Shown: positions 45,305 to 58,300 of the stretch, piece by piece
Layout of the letters: each line of letters opens with the position of its first letter
Numbering within the stretch: the first letter of the stretch is position 1
DNA from: Meconema thalassinum
Taxonomy: Eukaryota; Arthropoda; Insecta; Orthoptera; Tettigoniidae
Assembly (NCBI GenBank): GCA_946902985.2
Contig: OX336388.2
Location: 1,388,942,223-1,389,006,222 of the forward strand
Length of the DNA stretch: 64,000 bases
Reading direction: 5' to 3'
The notes under the pieces: model-generated
Told to the model about the DNA's origin: nothing
The model's input: the letters and a program-made list of their open reading frames with translations, nothing else
Databases searched by the model: none
Program-made: the position numbers and the translations under genes

Positions 45305-45900
45305 AAGCATTGAAGAAGGGACCAATTATGGCTATAATAAAAAATATATAAAGACGTTGTCTTTATATTACATTATCTTTTCCAAACTCAATGTAGTTAA
45401 TTGTAATAAAATGGTAGGCAGGCATGGTGATACCACGTATTCTTTGATCAGCATTGACAGTATCACTTGAAATTTATTGTTTTACAATAAAATTGTCTGT
45501 TCTCGGCCGTAGAGGTCAAACGTTCTTGGATACCTCCATATTCATGACTGCACCTTTGGCAATAAATGATTGCATCACCCTACCTTCGACAACCTCTTGG
45601 AACTCATTATTGTACAGTATATCTGAAAGAAACACAAACTACTACAAGAACCTCAACGTTACGAAACTTCACGCAAGAGCTAACCGCAGCATTACCTCCC
45701 AACCACAGCAACTCTGAAACTTTTTATTGCCTCATGATTTTATCTAACTGATTTGTAAGCAGGCAACACGATCCTCAACATCATTTTAAATGTGCTTGTT
45801 TCTTTTTCTTAGCAGTTGTTACAACCAAGATTTAAAAAGTAAGTAATTTTTCGTGTTCTATCTTGTCATAGCTTTGGAGGACATGACAATTCCTAAAGGG

Positions 45901-45936
45901 CTGAAAAGGAGCCGTTGTGGCTCAAAACATGTACCA
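45901..45936 (+). ncRNA. Degenerate hammerhead-like motif
   Basis: CTGAAAAG, a perfect 5-bp stem GAGCC/GGCTC, then AAAACATGTA. The order matches the conserved core plus stem II of the small hammerhead motifs described in Penelope-like retroelements. Two core bases differ from consensus, so catalysis is unlikely. Confidence 0.3.
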
Positions 45937-46026
45937 TTGATGGTTTGCATAACCAATCTATTGATAAGGTGAACCCTAATTAATTATATTGTAAAATTAA
46001 TTCAAAATAAAGTAGTAGCCTCATTT

Positions 46027-46210
46027 AAAGGAAGACGACCATCACATCAGTGCTCCCTGGGTCCTAGGCAGAGTGAGTCGTCGGGTGCCGCAAATTAGCC
46101 AAGACGGAGATCTTTAACGTACCAGTAAATATAATGACACGGGCCTTTCACATTTTTAAGCACCCTACAATATCAAACAACTGCACTGGGATCCGATCCC
46201 GCAATCGCGG
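46027..46210 (-). mobile_element. SINE, family B, degraded
   Basis: It retains CCAGTAAATAT.ATGACACG and a GGGATC.GATCC box B region in the family B order, with many changes. Confidence 0.6.
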
Positions 46211-46385
46211 GAACAGCTGGTTGCATCTCACCAAGCTGGACCGGGTTCGATTCTTGGTTAATGCATGTGGGGTTTTCGAAGTGAAATATCACGTCGTGTG
46301 GTTAGGAATCCATGCAAAAAATTAGGTCCCGTACCTCATTATCGCAAGATAACAATCACGTAAAAGTGTAAGTTTCCTTCCTTCC
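46211..46385 (+). mobile_element. SINE, family E, head partly missing
   Basis: It starts inside the tRNA-like head (TTGCATCTCACCAAGC), has GGGTTCGATTCTTGG, then GGGGTTTTCGAAGTGAAAT, and ends in TTTCCTTCCTTCC. Confidence 0.75.
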
Positions 46386-48440
46386 ACGTTGGTAGAAAAA
46401 ATGCTTTTTGGTTTCCATTGCAAAATCCGAGCTCCTAAGCTGACTGTTATCTGCCATTAAGTGCGGCATTTTTATTTTATTTTTTTCAGTAGCCCATACC
46501 GCAGATTTATCTCAGCCCATTTTACAGAATCTTATTTCTGAAAGTCTAATGGGAGGCCCCAGTAAGTTACAGTACTTAAACCTGTCGCAGTACCTTCCGT
46601 TTTTAACTTCCTACACCATCTCACAATCATTAAACAAGTTGTCAAATCCCATATTTACAGGTCATTTTCGACCTCGTTTCATAACATTTCACTTCTCTTG
46701 TATTTTTATATTTGCATTTGATGCAGTGAAAACTACTGCATGTGTTAGCCCACACAAATTCATGTTACAATTTATCAAACCTAAGATGCTAATACGTGGC
46801 TACTGGTCATGTATAACAAACGCCATACCGAAATTAAACCTTCATAATTATCTTCATTTCGGATTGAACGATAACGTTGCAGAATATAGCATTTTGAAGT
46901 TCTACACAATCGTTTAGTCTATATTACAGCACTTGATACCTTTCTTTGTTCACTTAAAGATATCAGAAGTATCATTGTCACGAGAGATAAATAGCCCTGT
47001 CCCATGACTAAACGCACTTACTCCCTCAGGAACAATTGCCAATTAATCGACTATTAATTTGATGAGAAGAGGACACGGATTAAAGCTGGCGGCTTTGGTA
47101 GAAACATTTCATTTATTGTCACCCCAAGGATATGGATTTCATTTAATTCTTACACGATATTTATTTTTATCTACGTTACTCTGGAATCATGTTCTTTTCT
47201 TTTTCTTTTTTACCCCTAAATATCTCGCAATAATTCCCAGCATATCTTCAGATTACGTAATATCAACTGTTGGATTATTATCTTTAGTCTGTTATTGCGC
47301 GGTAATCGTCCTGACCTTAACCTACCGTTTCTATTCTCGTCATATCTCACCTTCTGGGCAGCTAGCGGTGTAAGGACTTGATATAACATAATTATAATCC
47401 AATCGTTTGGTAGTTTTGCCTACGGAGTTTTAGGGGAGTTTTGAAAATTGGTGTAACTTATTTATAGATTTTGACGTGCTCTTTCTGAATGTTTACTTTG
47501 ATTGCATCTTGTTTCAGGACAACAAAACGTCGTCCACAGGCGCCAGGAAACAGCTGAAAGGGCCACGGGTTCGAGACCCAGTGGTGCATTGCCAGAGCGC
47601 AATCCAACCACAACAAAACATCTTACTCCTCATTTGTCCTGCCAAGCAAAATAACTATCTCCGAGAACGGTTTCATGAGAAAATTAGGATACGGTAGTGA
47701 TATATGAAGACATTTAGGCCCAATAAAGCACAGTAAAATATTATGCTTCCTAACACAGGGTTCATACTTTTTGAACGGTCAAACGATGAAGCACTGCATA
47801 TAAATCACCACGTCAGCAACAAACACGTTCGTCCTTACTCACCCAGTAATCAAATAAAATATTTCCTCCTTGATTTTAGAGGGGATGGCACACTCGCGCC
47901 CTATACAATCCGCGTATGAGAACTTACCGTAGTCCTATGGTCACTTCCACACAGCATGGGGCTGATAGCGCATTCTTCCTAGCTACCTGCGATGTTAACG
48001 TAGGTATGAACAGGTGTAGTAGAAAAGCATGCACCATGAACAATACTCCAGCCTATAGAACATCCCCCCTGCCGCACCCTCTTTAAAAAAAACGTGCTAA
48101 TGGCTGCAGGACAAGTTATTTATTTCATTTCACTGTTCACACAGTCATAGCAAGGGGGTACACAATGCATACGTAATTACATGAACTCATACCACTCATT
48201 ACGATGGCGTGCGAATATCGCTACACAACTTGATTAATACCACATAACGCCGACCACAGGGCAGAATCTACCATCTCACGTTCCTTCTCCTCAGTGCAAG
48301 TTTGTCAGGGGTGAAACCTAAATATTCCCTCCTCAATTAGTGCAATGTCCACTGATTTTCTATCTAACATTCTAACGGTTGGACTGCATGATGTCATGTT
48401 TGTAGGCAATCCAACTGGCAGTCATAAAAAAGTAACAACG
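46386..48440. other. No gene recognised
   Basis: Open frames of about 100-120 codons at 46549-46917 and 47059-47373 are AT-driven and show no domain. A single box B-like GGGTTCGAGACCC near 47567 has no convincing head. Confidence 0.5.
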
Positions 48441-48446
48441 AACACC

Positions 48447-48690
48447 TCATGGTGTGGCGGCTAGCATTCCCTGCTCTGCCAAGATTTTAATTTTGGTCTG
48501 AGGGTTCGAACGGGGTACACTCAACCTCGTGAGGCAAAACTGAGAAGAGGAGGGTTCGTTTCCCATCTCAGCCAACTTGAAAGTGGTTTTCCGTGGTTTC
48601 CCACTTCTACTTCAGGCAAATGCCGGGATGGTTCATAACTTAAGACCAAGGGTGCCTCCATCCCAATCCTTATATGAATTACTAATACAC
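48447..48690 (+). mobile_element. Heterodimeric SINE, family F
   Basis: The copy has GCGGCTAGCATTCCC and GGGTTCGAACGGGG, then TACACTCAACCTCGTGAGGC with GGGTTCGTTTCCC. The shared body follows (GTGGTTTTCCGTGGTTTCCC, GGCAAATGCCGGGATGG). Confidence 0.8.
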
Positions 48691-48872
48691 ACACTAATAC
48701 CGCCTTCACAATAACGCACAAAGGGCTGTTACCCAGATTTTTACTTATTCTTTAAGAATTTCATCTCTGTTTTAATTGTGGATGACGCTTGTAAATTGCA
48801 AAAAAAAAAAACTGTAAATGTTATGTATAATAGTTTTAGATTGAACTTTGAGAATTTGATGTGTCTTTTTGA

Positions 48873-48905
48873 CTGAAGAAGGCTCGATAGGCCGAAACAT
48901 ATATC
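48873..48905 (+). ncRNA. Hammerhead-like motif
   Basis: CTGAAGA matches the CTGANGA core, followed by a short stem (GGC/GCC) and GAAAC. TGTGTC just upstream can pair with ACATATA downstream as a stem III. Stem I is not evident, so activity is doubtful. Such motifs are known from Penelope-like elements, but no Penelope RT is present here. Confidence 0.35.
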
Positions 48906-49333
48906 AAATGAAGTAGTGATTGAAAGAAGTATTGTATTGTAAAGTGGAAATGTATTATAATAGATATCATAATCAATACGGGAAAAAGAAAGGGGCATGG
49001 CTAAGGTCATAGATATAAATGCTTCGTATAATGTTGACCAAAAACAAACTTGAGAATCCAAGTGGCAGTGAACGAGTTCAGTCGTGTTGCTTAAGTGTGC
49101 TGATTTATTCTCGAATTGATTGGTTGCAGGACTTCAATTGGGAAGTTTTCCAGGTTAATTGTGAGTACAACGAGTCTACTCATGTAATTGAACACAGGAC
49201 TGTGATATACTGTTAATATAGAGTGAAAAAAATATAATTTTATGTTTTACGAGTGCCAGAACAAATCAACAAAAGTCGACAATTGAATAACGTAATTCAG
49301 CGAGGCTTTTCCAAAGCCCTTCGCTACCCAAGA

Positions 49334-50751
49334 ATGGCTACTAGTAATGGCATCGAACCATTACATAACCCTACTAATAGTTCGTTCTACAATGTACCAA
49401 AGAAATCTCTTCCAAGTTACGCATCCGTAATTCAATCAACTCCAAGTAAAGAACAAGCAATTATCATAGACGCACATGACGGAATCCCATTAAAGGATTA
49501 TATCCTCACTGTTGGTAAAATAACTAGTCCTGATAACATACGATATGTATCTCGCATTTCTAATTTGAGAATCTGCATATTCCTATCGAATAAAATTCTT
49601 GTTCAAGAATTATCCTTAAACCACCCTGTAATCAACATCAACAACATTGACCTTTCCCTACGTCCACTAATAGTTCCAAACAAACGAGTGATAGTATCAA
49701 ATGTCTGTCCTATTTTACCTAACTCAGTCATTACAGACTACCTTCAACAACTGAATATCAAACCAATGTCCTCCATATCTAACCTCAAGGCTGGAATTAA
49801 TATCCCAGGTTTTGCACATATACTCAGCTTCCGCCGACAACTCTATGTTAAACCCTGTGACTTTCATAAACTACCACCTTCATTCCAGATATGCTACGAA
49901 GGAACGAGTTATTGGATATACACCTCCTCTGATATCCCAACCTGCTTTACTTGCAAAGAAGAAGGCCACTTGGCCCGTGCATGTGCATTGCTAACTAATC
50001 CTTCAGACGAAGAAAACCAAACTTTCAACCTACCTCCAACCCCTTCCAAGGAGCAACCATCCAATCCAGCCGGCAATACTTTGGAGCATGAACAGGATAA
50101 GAATCCTCTTCAAACTATTGAACATAACACCGACTCCCTTCCTACTTATCAAAACACTTCTCTAATGGAAACGTCCTTGAATGGACAACCACCGCTACCT
50201 GAAATCAACAAAGAATCGTCTACCACCATACACCATGGAATAAAACGACCTTTACCTCCAAGTGACTCATCAGATATCTCTTCCAGAGCTGACATCAAGT
50301 CCTTCTGTGATGACCTCTCTATATCGGGAGATGATAAAACAGATGATGAATTCCCTACTCTGGGCTCCAAAAAAAAACTCCAGACATAATCCAACCCAAG
50401 AAAAAAACAATGAAACCGAATTCCTTCAACTTAGAAAATCAACTCCTCCCTGTGAAAGAAGTGATAGAAGCTGATCCCTCTAACTTTTCACTTGACTTTT
50501 TACAACTAAAAAGTCTTTTTGAGAATACTAAAGGTGCATCAGCACCTAATGCCTTATCCATTGCACTATCTTACACATCTAATATTGAAGAACTCATCGA
50601 GACTATGCGCAAACTACATCCCTACTATCAAGACAAGAACATCAAGAATAGTGACACTCGACTTATCAAGAAACTACTCAATGCACTTAATAATGACAGC
50701 AACTCCTCTCCTCCTATAACTCCTCAAACCGAAATGAACCCAAGCCAATAA
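49334..50751 (+). pseudogene. I-type retrotransposon ORF1 (nucleic-acid-binding protein)
   Basis: The first good ATG is at 49334; the frame is open upstream to 49253. The protein has a folded middle part and then one CCHC zinc knuckle, CFTCKEEGHLARAC (about 49940-49980), followed by a long polar, proline-rich tail. ORF1 proteins of this kind bind the element RNA. The frame stops at 50387, just after an A-run. The next frame (50410-50751) continues with similar composition, so the original ORF1 probably ran to 50751 and has a one-base frameshift in the A-run near 50370-50380. ORF2 starts 23 bp after its stop. Confidence 0.8.
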
Positions 50752-50773
50752 TCCTTCTATTTAAATAATCTTC

Positions 50774-51300
50774 ATGAATCCCAGTATATTACAGTGGAAT
50801 ATAAACGGGTATTACCCCCAAAACGAATACTTGAAAATTTTAGTCAATGAACATCAACCTCAAATAATCTGCTTACAAGAAACCAACTTTAGAGACCACA
50901 ATGTGGCTAATATTAAACATTATACAGCATACTACAAAAACCGCAACAATCCTACTTACGCAAGCGGAGGAGTTACCACCTACATTAGCAATAAAGTTCC
51001 TCAAAAAGAAATTCCACTAAATACAAAATTGGAAACAGTAGCATCTATGATCTTCCTTTCACTTTCCTTCTGTATCTGCAATATATATCTCCCATCCAGC
51101 CAGAAAATAGACCTGCAAGACCTAGTAGATCTAATAAACCAACTTCCCAAACCATTTATTCTCTTGGGTGATTTCAACTCCCACAGCACCGTTTGGAACA
51201 ATGACTATACAAATAAAAGAGGAAAAATAATTGAAACACTAATAGATTCTGAAAATTTAATCCTACTAGACTCAAATGGTCCTACACACTGGGACATAGT
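50774..51300 (+). pseudogene. I-type ORF2, N-terminal part of the endonuclease
   Basis: The ATG at 50774 opens an apurinic/apyrimidinic-type endonuclease: LQWNING, ICLQETNF and ILLGDFNSHS (51155-51185). The reading frame is lost at about 51300, just after NGPTHW, where foreign repeat DNA begins. The catalytic SDH block that should follow is found at about 55427, about 4 kb downstream. The two halves therefore belong to one element split by later insertions. The enzyme would nick target DNA to prime reverse transcription. Confidence 0.85.
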
Positions 51301-52495
51301 AACTTCAATAATTTTGGCTGGGCGATAATGATCACTCAGTCAGGGCAATTTCTTTCATTTATTTTTCAGAATTTCACCCCTCCCCATGAACCCCTTAAAT
51401 TGGTTTTATGAAGAAAAGAACGGTGGAACACCTATTTACTTATTTTTAAGCTGTTTTTTTTTGCCCTGAGTTTGATGAGTGAGTCAGTCAGTCAATCAGT
51501 TAGGACACTTTCTTTCCTGTCCCCCCCCCCCGAATTTCACCCCTCCTGATGGGCCCCTTAATTTGGATTTATGAAAAAGCGGTCGAACACCTATTTACTT
51601 ATTTCTTAAGCTGATTTTTTCCCGCTGAATTTGAAATTTCTCGCCTATGTCGTTTAAGAGATACACGCTTCGTTAAGAATCCTTCAACCCCCAATTTTCA
51701 CCCCTTTCACCTCATAATATACACCACATCGAAAAACCCTTCGACAAATGTCTGCTTATTTTTAATGATAAGTTTATATGCCGAGTATCACATCCCCAAA
51801 TGAAACAACTCATGAGATATTTGTATTCAATTAAATGCAGGTTTAACCCCCTTAACACCCCTTTGGAACATGAATATCCAAAAATTCATCCTCAGTGGAC
51901 GTTTTCGACATACAACGAACATATCCCAAAATTTCATGTTTCTAACTGCAATAGGTTCGACAGGGAGATGAGTGAATATCCAAAAATCCTTCCTTAGTGA
52001 ACGGTTTTTCCCCAGAATTTCACCCCTCCCCATGAGCCCCTTAAATTGGATTTATGAAAAAACGGTCGAACACCTATTTACTTATTTTTTCAAGCAGATT
52101 TTTTTTTCTAGAATTTCATACTTTTTGCCTCTTTCGTTTAGGAGATACTTGCTCCGTTAGGAATCCCTCAACCCCCACTTTTCACCCCTTTCACCTCATA
52201 ATATACACCACATCGAAAAACCATCAGACACGTGTCTTCTTAATTTTAATGATGAGTTTGCATGCCGAGTATCACATCCCCCAATGAAACCAATCGGGAG
52301 ATATTGTCATTCAATGAAATGCAGGTCTACCCCCTTAACTCCCCTTTAAAACCTGAATATCCAAAAATCCTTCCTTAGTGGGCGTTTTCGACTTACAACG
52401 AACATATTCCCAATATTTCATGTTTCTAACTTTAATTGCTTTGGCTGGGCGATGATGAGTCAGTCAGGACACTTTGTTTTATATAATAGATATTA
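51301..52495 (+). repeat. Modular dispersed repeat splitting the endonuclease
   Basis: It opens with TTTGGCTGGGCGATAATGA and closes with TTTGGCTGGGCGATGATGA near 52440. In between are one short and two long diverged units (about 51362-51450, 51530-51960 and 52015-52470). These share CGGTCGAACACCTATTTACT, CACCTCATAATATACACCAC and TGCCGAGTATCACATCCCC. It is non-coding. Confidence 0.75.
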
Positions 52496-52675
52496 ATTTA
52501 GATTAGTATTATCAAAGTACAACTTTACTTTTCTCTTTCCCAGTTTTTAAAATATTTATTTAACAGATTAATTGCAATAAGACAACTCAATCCCCTGAGA
52601 GTGGATGTAAACCATGCCTTTCAAAATTTAATCCTATGTAGGTTTCTAAATGTTTTAAACACATTACATTGCATT

Positions 52676-53450
52676 AGAACAGGGTGCACTCAGACTTGTG
52701 AGGCTACATGTATGGCCGTTTGACTGCAATAAGAAAAATAAAAAAATAAAGCGGAAAGGAGGATGGTATCTTATAGAGGATGAACCCGCGGATATCCGCA
52801 AATTTTTTTGCCATGCGGATATAGTTTGCATGACTGTGTGGATAGCGTAAACGCTGCGGATAATGTATGGAGAAAATTTGCGGGATAGTTTTTAGAATAC
52901 AATATGAACTTGTTTAATATCATTATTAGGACACGGATGTTTATGACATCCAATACTGGTATCATACTTTTCCGTTATGTTTTCTCCATGACAAATGTAA
53001 GATGATGATTTAAGCCAATCTCATTCAAATTATGTCATTAAGCATAATTAACACTCCGAACAGGAAAGGGTTGCTATTCTGGCTGTATAACATTCATTTT
53101 AAACATAGCACAGGACATACAAAGCCTAAGGGAACGACTTTTTCCTGAAATGTCTAAATATGTTGCTTTAGTAATTTATGCTTTATCTAATTTAATATAT
53201 TATTGTAATGCCAGTAGATTCGGATAACAAACATAGGAATTCCGAAAAAGTCATGCGGGTGCGGGGCGGATGTGGATAACAGTTGTGCGGATGTGCAACG
53301 GATGCGGATAACAGTCGTGCGGATGCGGGGCGGATAACGTTTTCTTTTCCGCGCAGGGCTCTACCTATAGGCCAAGTTGTTTTTCTTAGCTTCCCACTTC
53401 TACCCCCAGGAATATGCCGGGATGATTCCTAGTAACATAGGCTTTTAAAC
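52676..53450 (+). mobile_element. SINE family F copy split by a hAT-like element
   Basis: The left part has ACAGGGTGCACTCAGACTTG, the start of the second monomer. The right part from 53372 has GGCCAAGTTG and then the body with CTTCCCACTTCTAC and ATGCCGGGATG. The break is filled by the hAT-like element at 52778-53363. Confidence 0.65.
52778..53363. mobile_element. hAT-like element, short copy
   Basis: It aligns with both ends of the element at 4230-9960. The GCGGATA-rich subterminal blocks and the TGCGGATAATGTATGGAG stretch are shared. The right terminus is GCGCAGGGCTCTA. Flanks cttataga and cctatagg are a decayed 8-bp duplication. Confidence 0.7.
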
Positions 53451-53843
53451 AATTTCTACACACAAGAAAGTACCAACATGGGCACAAATAATGAGCAGGG
53501 AACTTCAGGAGTTGTTTATTGCACAAATAATCCGTAGGGGAGCTGGATTTCTAAAAGAACAACCTTGATGCTTCTGCAACCGAGACGGAATATTGCTAGG
53601 TCAGGACTGTCTCACTCTTATGGAGATTGGGTGTCCTTACTCATGTTGTGATTGATGACAACACGTGCAATGTTCACTGTGGTGGTGACATCAAGCTCAC
53701 CTAGGTCTTATCAATATTTATGGTCATGATATCTGTCGATATACTCGTGTTACATACTAATCCATACCGGTAGTCTATTTAAACGCACTTCCTTCACATC
53801 CCTCATTTTCAAGAAACAGTAAATCATCCCCAGCGGCTCACAA

Positions 53844-54010
53844 ACAGTAGGACGTGGGTTGGTGACCACGGGACTCTTGCTGAGCATGGTAATACTTCCA
53901 CTTGTGCTCAGGCTACTCTCTGTCATCTTTCATTTAATTCCAATCTCTCATTGCGCAGTTAATCTGCTACCCTCCCCTCGTTCACGCTGATCTGATTAGT
54001 TTGGCTTCTT
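53844..54010 (+). mobile_element. Fragment of dispersed element G
   Basis: AGGACGTGGGTTGGTGACCA and the following TTCCACTT.TGCTCAGGCT match 35310-35400. The minisatellite and tail are absent. Confidence 0.65.
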
Positions 54011-54014
54011 AAAA

Positions 54015-54676
54015 TGTTACGGCTGTGAGTTTGTTTCGTCACCTCGCCGCGTGAGTCACCGCCGCCCCCGGGCTATGCTCTGCCTCTGTGTATTACCTGC
54101 GCCTTTCGGAACAGGGCTACTAGGACAAAGGGATGGTCCAGAATATTCGTGACCCAGCCAGTGATGGAAATCTCGAGAAGCCGTGAATCCTGGACGGGTC
54201 TAGAAGCATTCATTGAGTCACCAGCCTGCTATATAAGAGCGACCTGGCCAGCGAGGTGGACAGTGTTTTTGAGCTAGTGCATGCTTTTACCTGAGCGACA
54301 GTTGTTGGTGACGTGACTTGCGAAACCCTAGTGAAGCTGATTCTCTTGACAGCGAAGCAGAGTGTAGTGGTGAGTGACTGGCTATCGTAAATAACTATAG
54401 CTTGTGTATTCAAGGAAGTGTTGCAGGTAGTTCTACCGAGGCCACCGGTCCCATTAGGAGGGATTAACTTCTGTGGCTTATTGACAAGTGAAAGGCAAAT
54501 GTTCCCTACAAGAGGAAACTAGAGTGAGATACTAATTGCTTGTATTTGCTATTGTGTGGTGTATCTTTCTGGCCCGCAATAAAGCTAATACGTTTCTTTA
54601 AAGGAACAATTTGTGTTGTGCTTCTACCCACCGTAATCCAGTTAACGGAAGTGCCACTAGGGGGTGGCACGTAACA
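54015..54676 (+). mobile_element. Solo LTR
   Basis: It starts TGTTACGGCTGTGAG and ends GGTGGCACGTAACA. It has a TATA box CTATATAAGAG (about 54230) and an AATAAAGC signal (about 54580). It is a full-length relative of the reversed LTR at 30130-30815. No internal LTR-element sequence adjoins it. Confidence 0.87.
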
Positions 54677-54971
54677 ATAAGACAGTGCCTGGGTCTGTCA
54701 GGAACTCTTGTCGGTGTTCGCTTTATAAAAATGCCAACTACAAATACCACAATTGAGGAGGCGTTCCTTCTATGAATGTACTGATTTTTTTGTTTCTGAA
54801 TACGAAGAATTACGTTCCAGTTACATTCAACCACAGAGCGATTGCTCTACTCTCTGTAGAACTTACCATCTTGAACTTGAAATCTTTCCGCAACATGATC
54901 TAATCACGTTGCTCCACTCACACACAGGTCCTGCAAAATATTTGGACGGCTTGCCGCCAGAGCGCAGTTAA

Positions 54972-55194
54972 TGTTAATGTAATTTGTTTTACATCTCTTT
55001 TAACATCTGCAACTTTTAGCGACGCCGGGGTGCCCGAATTCTGCCCCGAATGGGACCTTGATCGTGCCAGTAAATCTACTGACACGGCTCCCTCGCATTT
55101 GCGCACCCTCAAATGCCAGCTGACTGCGCCAGGATTCGATCCTGCAACTTTGGGAACAGCAAGCGAGAACGTTACTGCTGAGTCACGCAGCCAG
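54972..55194 (-). mobile_element. SINE, family B
   Basis: A full-length minus-strand copy with box B-like GGATCGAATCC and the CCAGTAAATCTACTGACACG block. The simple-repeat tail is nearly lost. Confidence 0.85.
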
Positions 55195-55313
55195 CAAGTA
55201 CTGTATGTAAAGTAAACCATACTTGTCTATGAGTTTCGTTGAATGGATGCATGTTAGTCTTGCTGGGAAGCAGTGATTTTGTAGCGGTAGTAGATAAAGT
55301 ACAATCAATGGAT

Positions 55314-58300
55314 CAATCAGGTGGGTACCTACAGCACGGAACGTTCAGCACAATTGATCTATGTTTATGCACTGCAGACATAGCAGCAACATTCACATCG
55401 AACGCTAGTAAAAACCTCTATGGAAGTGATCACTTCCCTATATCAATTAATAAAAACAACAAACTTCACCCTCAAATTAATCCTAAGAAATGGAACTCAA
55501 AACATGCCAACTGGAGTCAATACAGAGAAAATATCAAGACTGAGCTCAACAGATTACCGCCATCTTACCTCATCAAAAATTACAATATCAACTATATTGT
55601 AAACGAATTCACTAAGGCAATACTCAAAGCCGCAGAAAAATCAGTCCCTATAATTAACAATGTAACCCACAAAGGAGTAATTCCTTGGTGGAACAACACA
55701 TGTTAAGAAGCGATCAAAATCAACAATCAAGCTTTTTACAAATACAAACGACACCCTACTCTTGAGAATAAATTAAATTTTCAAAGAAGTCGAGCAAAAG
55801 CACGAAAAGTTATCAAAGAAAGCAAACGAAATTCATGGATAAAATACGTGTCCTCTCTTTCCAATCAGACCCCTCAGAACTCTGTTTGGGAATACTTACG
55901 GAAAATTAAAGGAATCCAAAATCCCTCAAAAACAATAACTCTCTCAACAAAATCTGGATCAACAATAACCAACCATCTAGACATTGCCAATACCTTAGCC
56001 AAAAACTTTGCAAAAATATCAAGCGATTCCAATAATGAACAAGTACTCTCAAATTTCCGTGGACCTGACAATAACTCACTCTCAGACCTCTTTGATAATA
56101 CCAATGATAGTTACAATGATAAAATTAGCATAAACGAAATATCTCAAGAACTCAACGACTGCCGAAACTCTAGTCCTGGCCCTGATGATATAATATATGA
56201 ATTCTTGAAAGAACTTCCCCCTGACGGATTAGAATATCTCACCGAAATTTTCAACTTCATTTGGACTCAGAAAGTATTTCCAGATGCTTGGAGGAAAGCC
56301 ATAGTGATTCCTATACCCAAACCAGGAAAGGACCACATGATTCCTGATAATTATCGACCAATAGCTCTAACATGTACTATGTGCAAATTAATGGAAAAAA
56401 TTATTAATAAAAGACTAAAATGGATACTAGAGCAGCAGAATTTCTTTACACAAGAGCAGTGTGGTTTCAGACAATTTCACTCAACAACTGATACCTTAAT
56501 AATCTTAGAATCAGAAATTCTAGATGCTTTTCGACATGGACTCCATCTCCTAGCAATCAATTTAGACATATATAAAGCATATGATACGATACGCAAAAAT
56601 CAAGTCATAGAAACCCTAAAACAACACAATATCAAGGGAAATATGATTGGATTCATATAAAATTTTCTACAGAACAGAAGCATCCAAGTCCGAGTTAATG
56701 GTGCCCTATCTCAAGAAATCAGATTAGAGAAAGGAGTCCCACAGGGTTCAGTCATTGGTGTAACCCTTTTCTTAGTAGCCATAAATGGCATAACTTCCTG
56801 CATCAACCTCCCAGTAAACTCTTGCCTCTTTGCGGATGACATCACCATTTTCTGCAAAGGCCGTAATCTATCAACAACCCAAGAAATAATACAAAAATCC
56901 CTCGACAATCTTGCCAATTGGGAGAATCTTACAGGCTTCATTTTCTCTGCAACCAAAACCAAATGCATTCTATTTTCCAAACAGAGAAGACAGAATGAAC
57001 AACCAGAATTATATCTCAAGGGAAATAAAATCGAAGTGGAAAAAGAAATAAAAATACTGGGAATGACCTTCGACAGCAAACTAACATGGAACTCCCATCT
57101 TAAAACTTTAAGAAACGACTGCCTACATCGAATTAATGTTCTCAAATCATTAGCAGCTAACAACTGGGGAGCTAACGCTCATGTATTAATGTCCACGTAC
57201 AAAGCAGTCATCCGTTCTAAGCTAGACTATGGCTCCATTATATACAATTCAGCCCCAGCATCAGCACTTAAATTACTTGACCCTATTCAAAACACATCTC
57301 TAAGGATCATCTTAGGAGCTTTTAGAACCAGTCCGATCTCCAGTCTACTAATGGAAGCTTATGAACCTTCGCTCCAATCTCGCAGAAAACTACTGACTAT
57401 CAATTATGCAACAAAGGTCGCAGCGTCTCCGCACTCCAAAACTTACACCTATGTTTTCCCAAATAATCAATCTCTTCGCTACCCCTCGCAGCAAAGAAGA
57501 CATCTTCCTATACACATTAGACTTTCACGACTCCTACATGATGTCCACTCTCATTTTCCCCCAATTGCTCCGAGAACTACAATAAATATGTCAATTCCGC
57601 CATGGAGAATTAAAACGCCACCAACTATTTTAGACTTAGGTGAAATTAATAAAGAATCAACTGACAGTAGCACCTTCAAGACACTCATTATAGAGAAAAC
57701 CAAAAGATTTCCCACCTTTACCGCAATCTATACAGATGGATCAAAGACAGAATATGGTAGCGGCTGCGCTATTATATATCCAGATCATACGATAAAGTAT
57801 ACATTACCAAAAATATGCTCTATATTCACATGTGAACAATACGCCATTCTAAAAGCTATAGAATCCATCAAGAATTACACAAAAAGAGAAATCTTTTTAA
57901 TCTTCTGTGACTCCTTATCTACAATAAACTCCCTTCAAGATTCATCGCCTTCCAACCCCTTAGCCCAAAATATACTGGAGTCATATAACACGGCAACACA
58001 TAATGGTCAGCAAATTTACATTATGTGGATTCCCTCACACAAGGGGATAAAAGGCAACGAACAAGCAGACATAGCAGCCAAAGAAGCAACTCGTCTCTCC
58101 CCCCAAGATCCAAACTTTCTCACCCCCTACAATGATGTGGCCTCTTCCCTTAAACCAAAAATCCACAAACAATGGTTAACCGACTGGATCCGGTCCCCAC
58201 ACTCAAAGCTTCATGACGTCCGGAATGATTCTACAAATAAATTCGACATCCCACTCCTTCCACGCCGAGAACAAGTCCTCATTACCAGAATACGAATAGG

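Noticed and set aside
46549..47373. Open frames of about 120 and 104 codons with hydrophobic stretches
   Set aside because: T-rich sequence gives phenylalanine- and leucine-rich frames by chance; no family resemblance.
47520..47600. tRNA-like SINE head around GGGTTCGAGACCC
   Set aside because: Only box B is present; no box A or family body could be identified.
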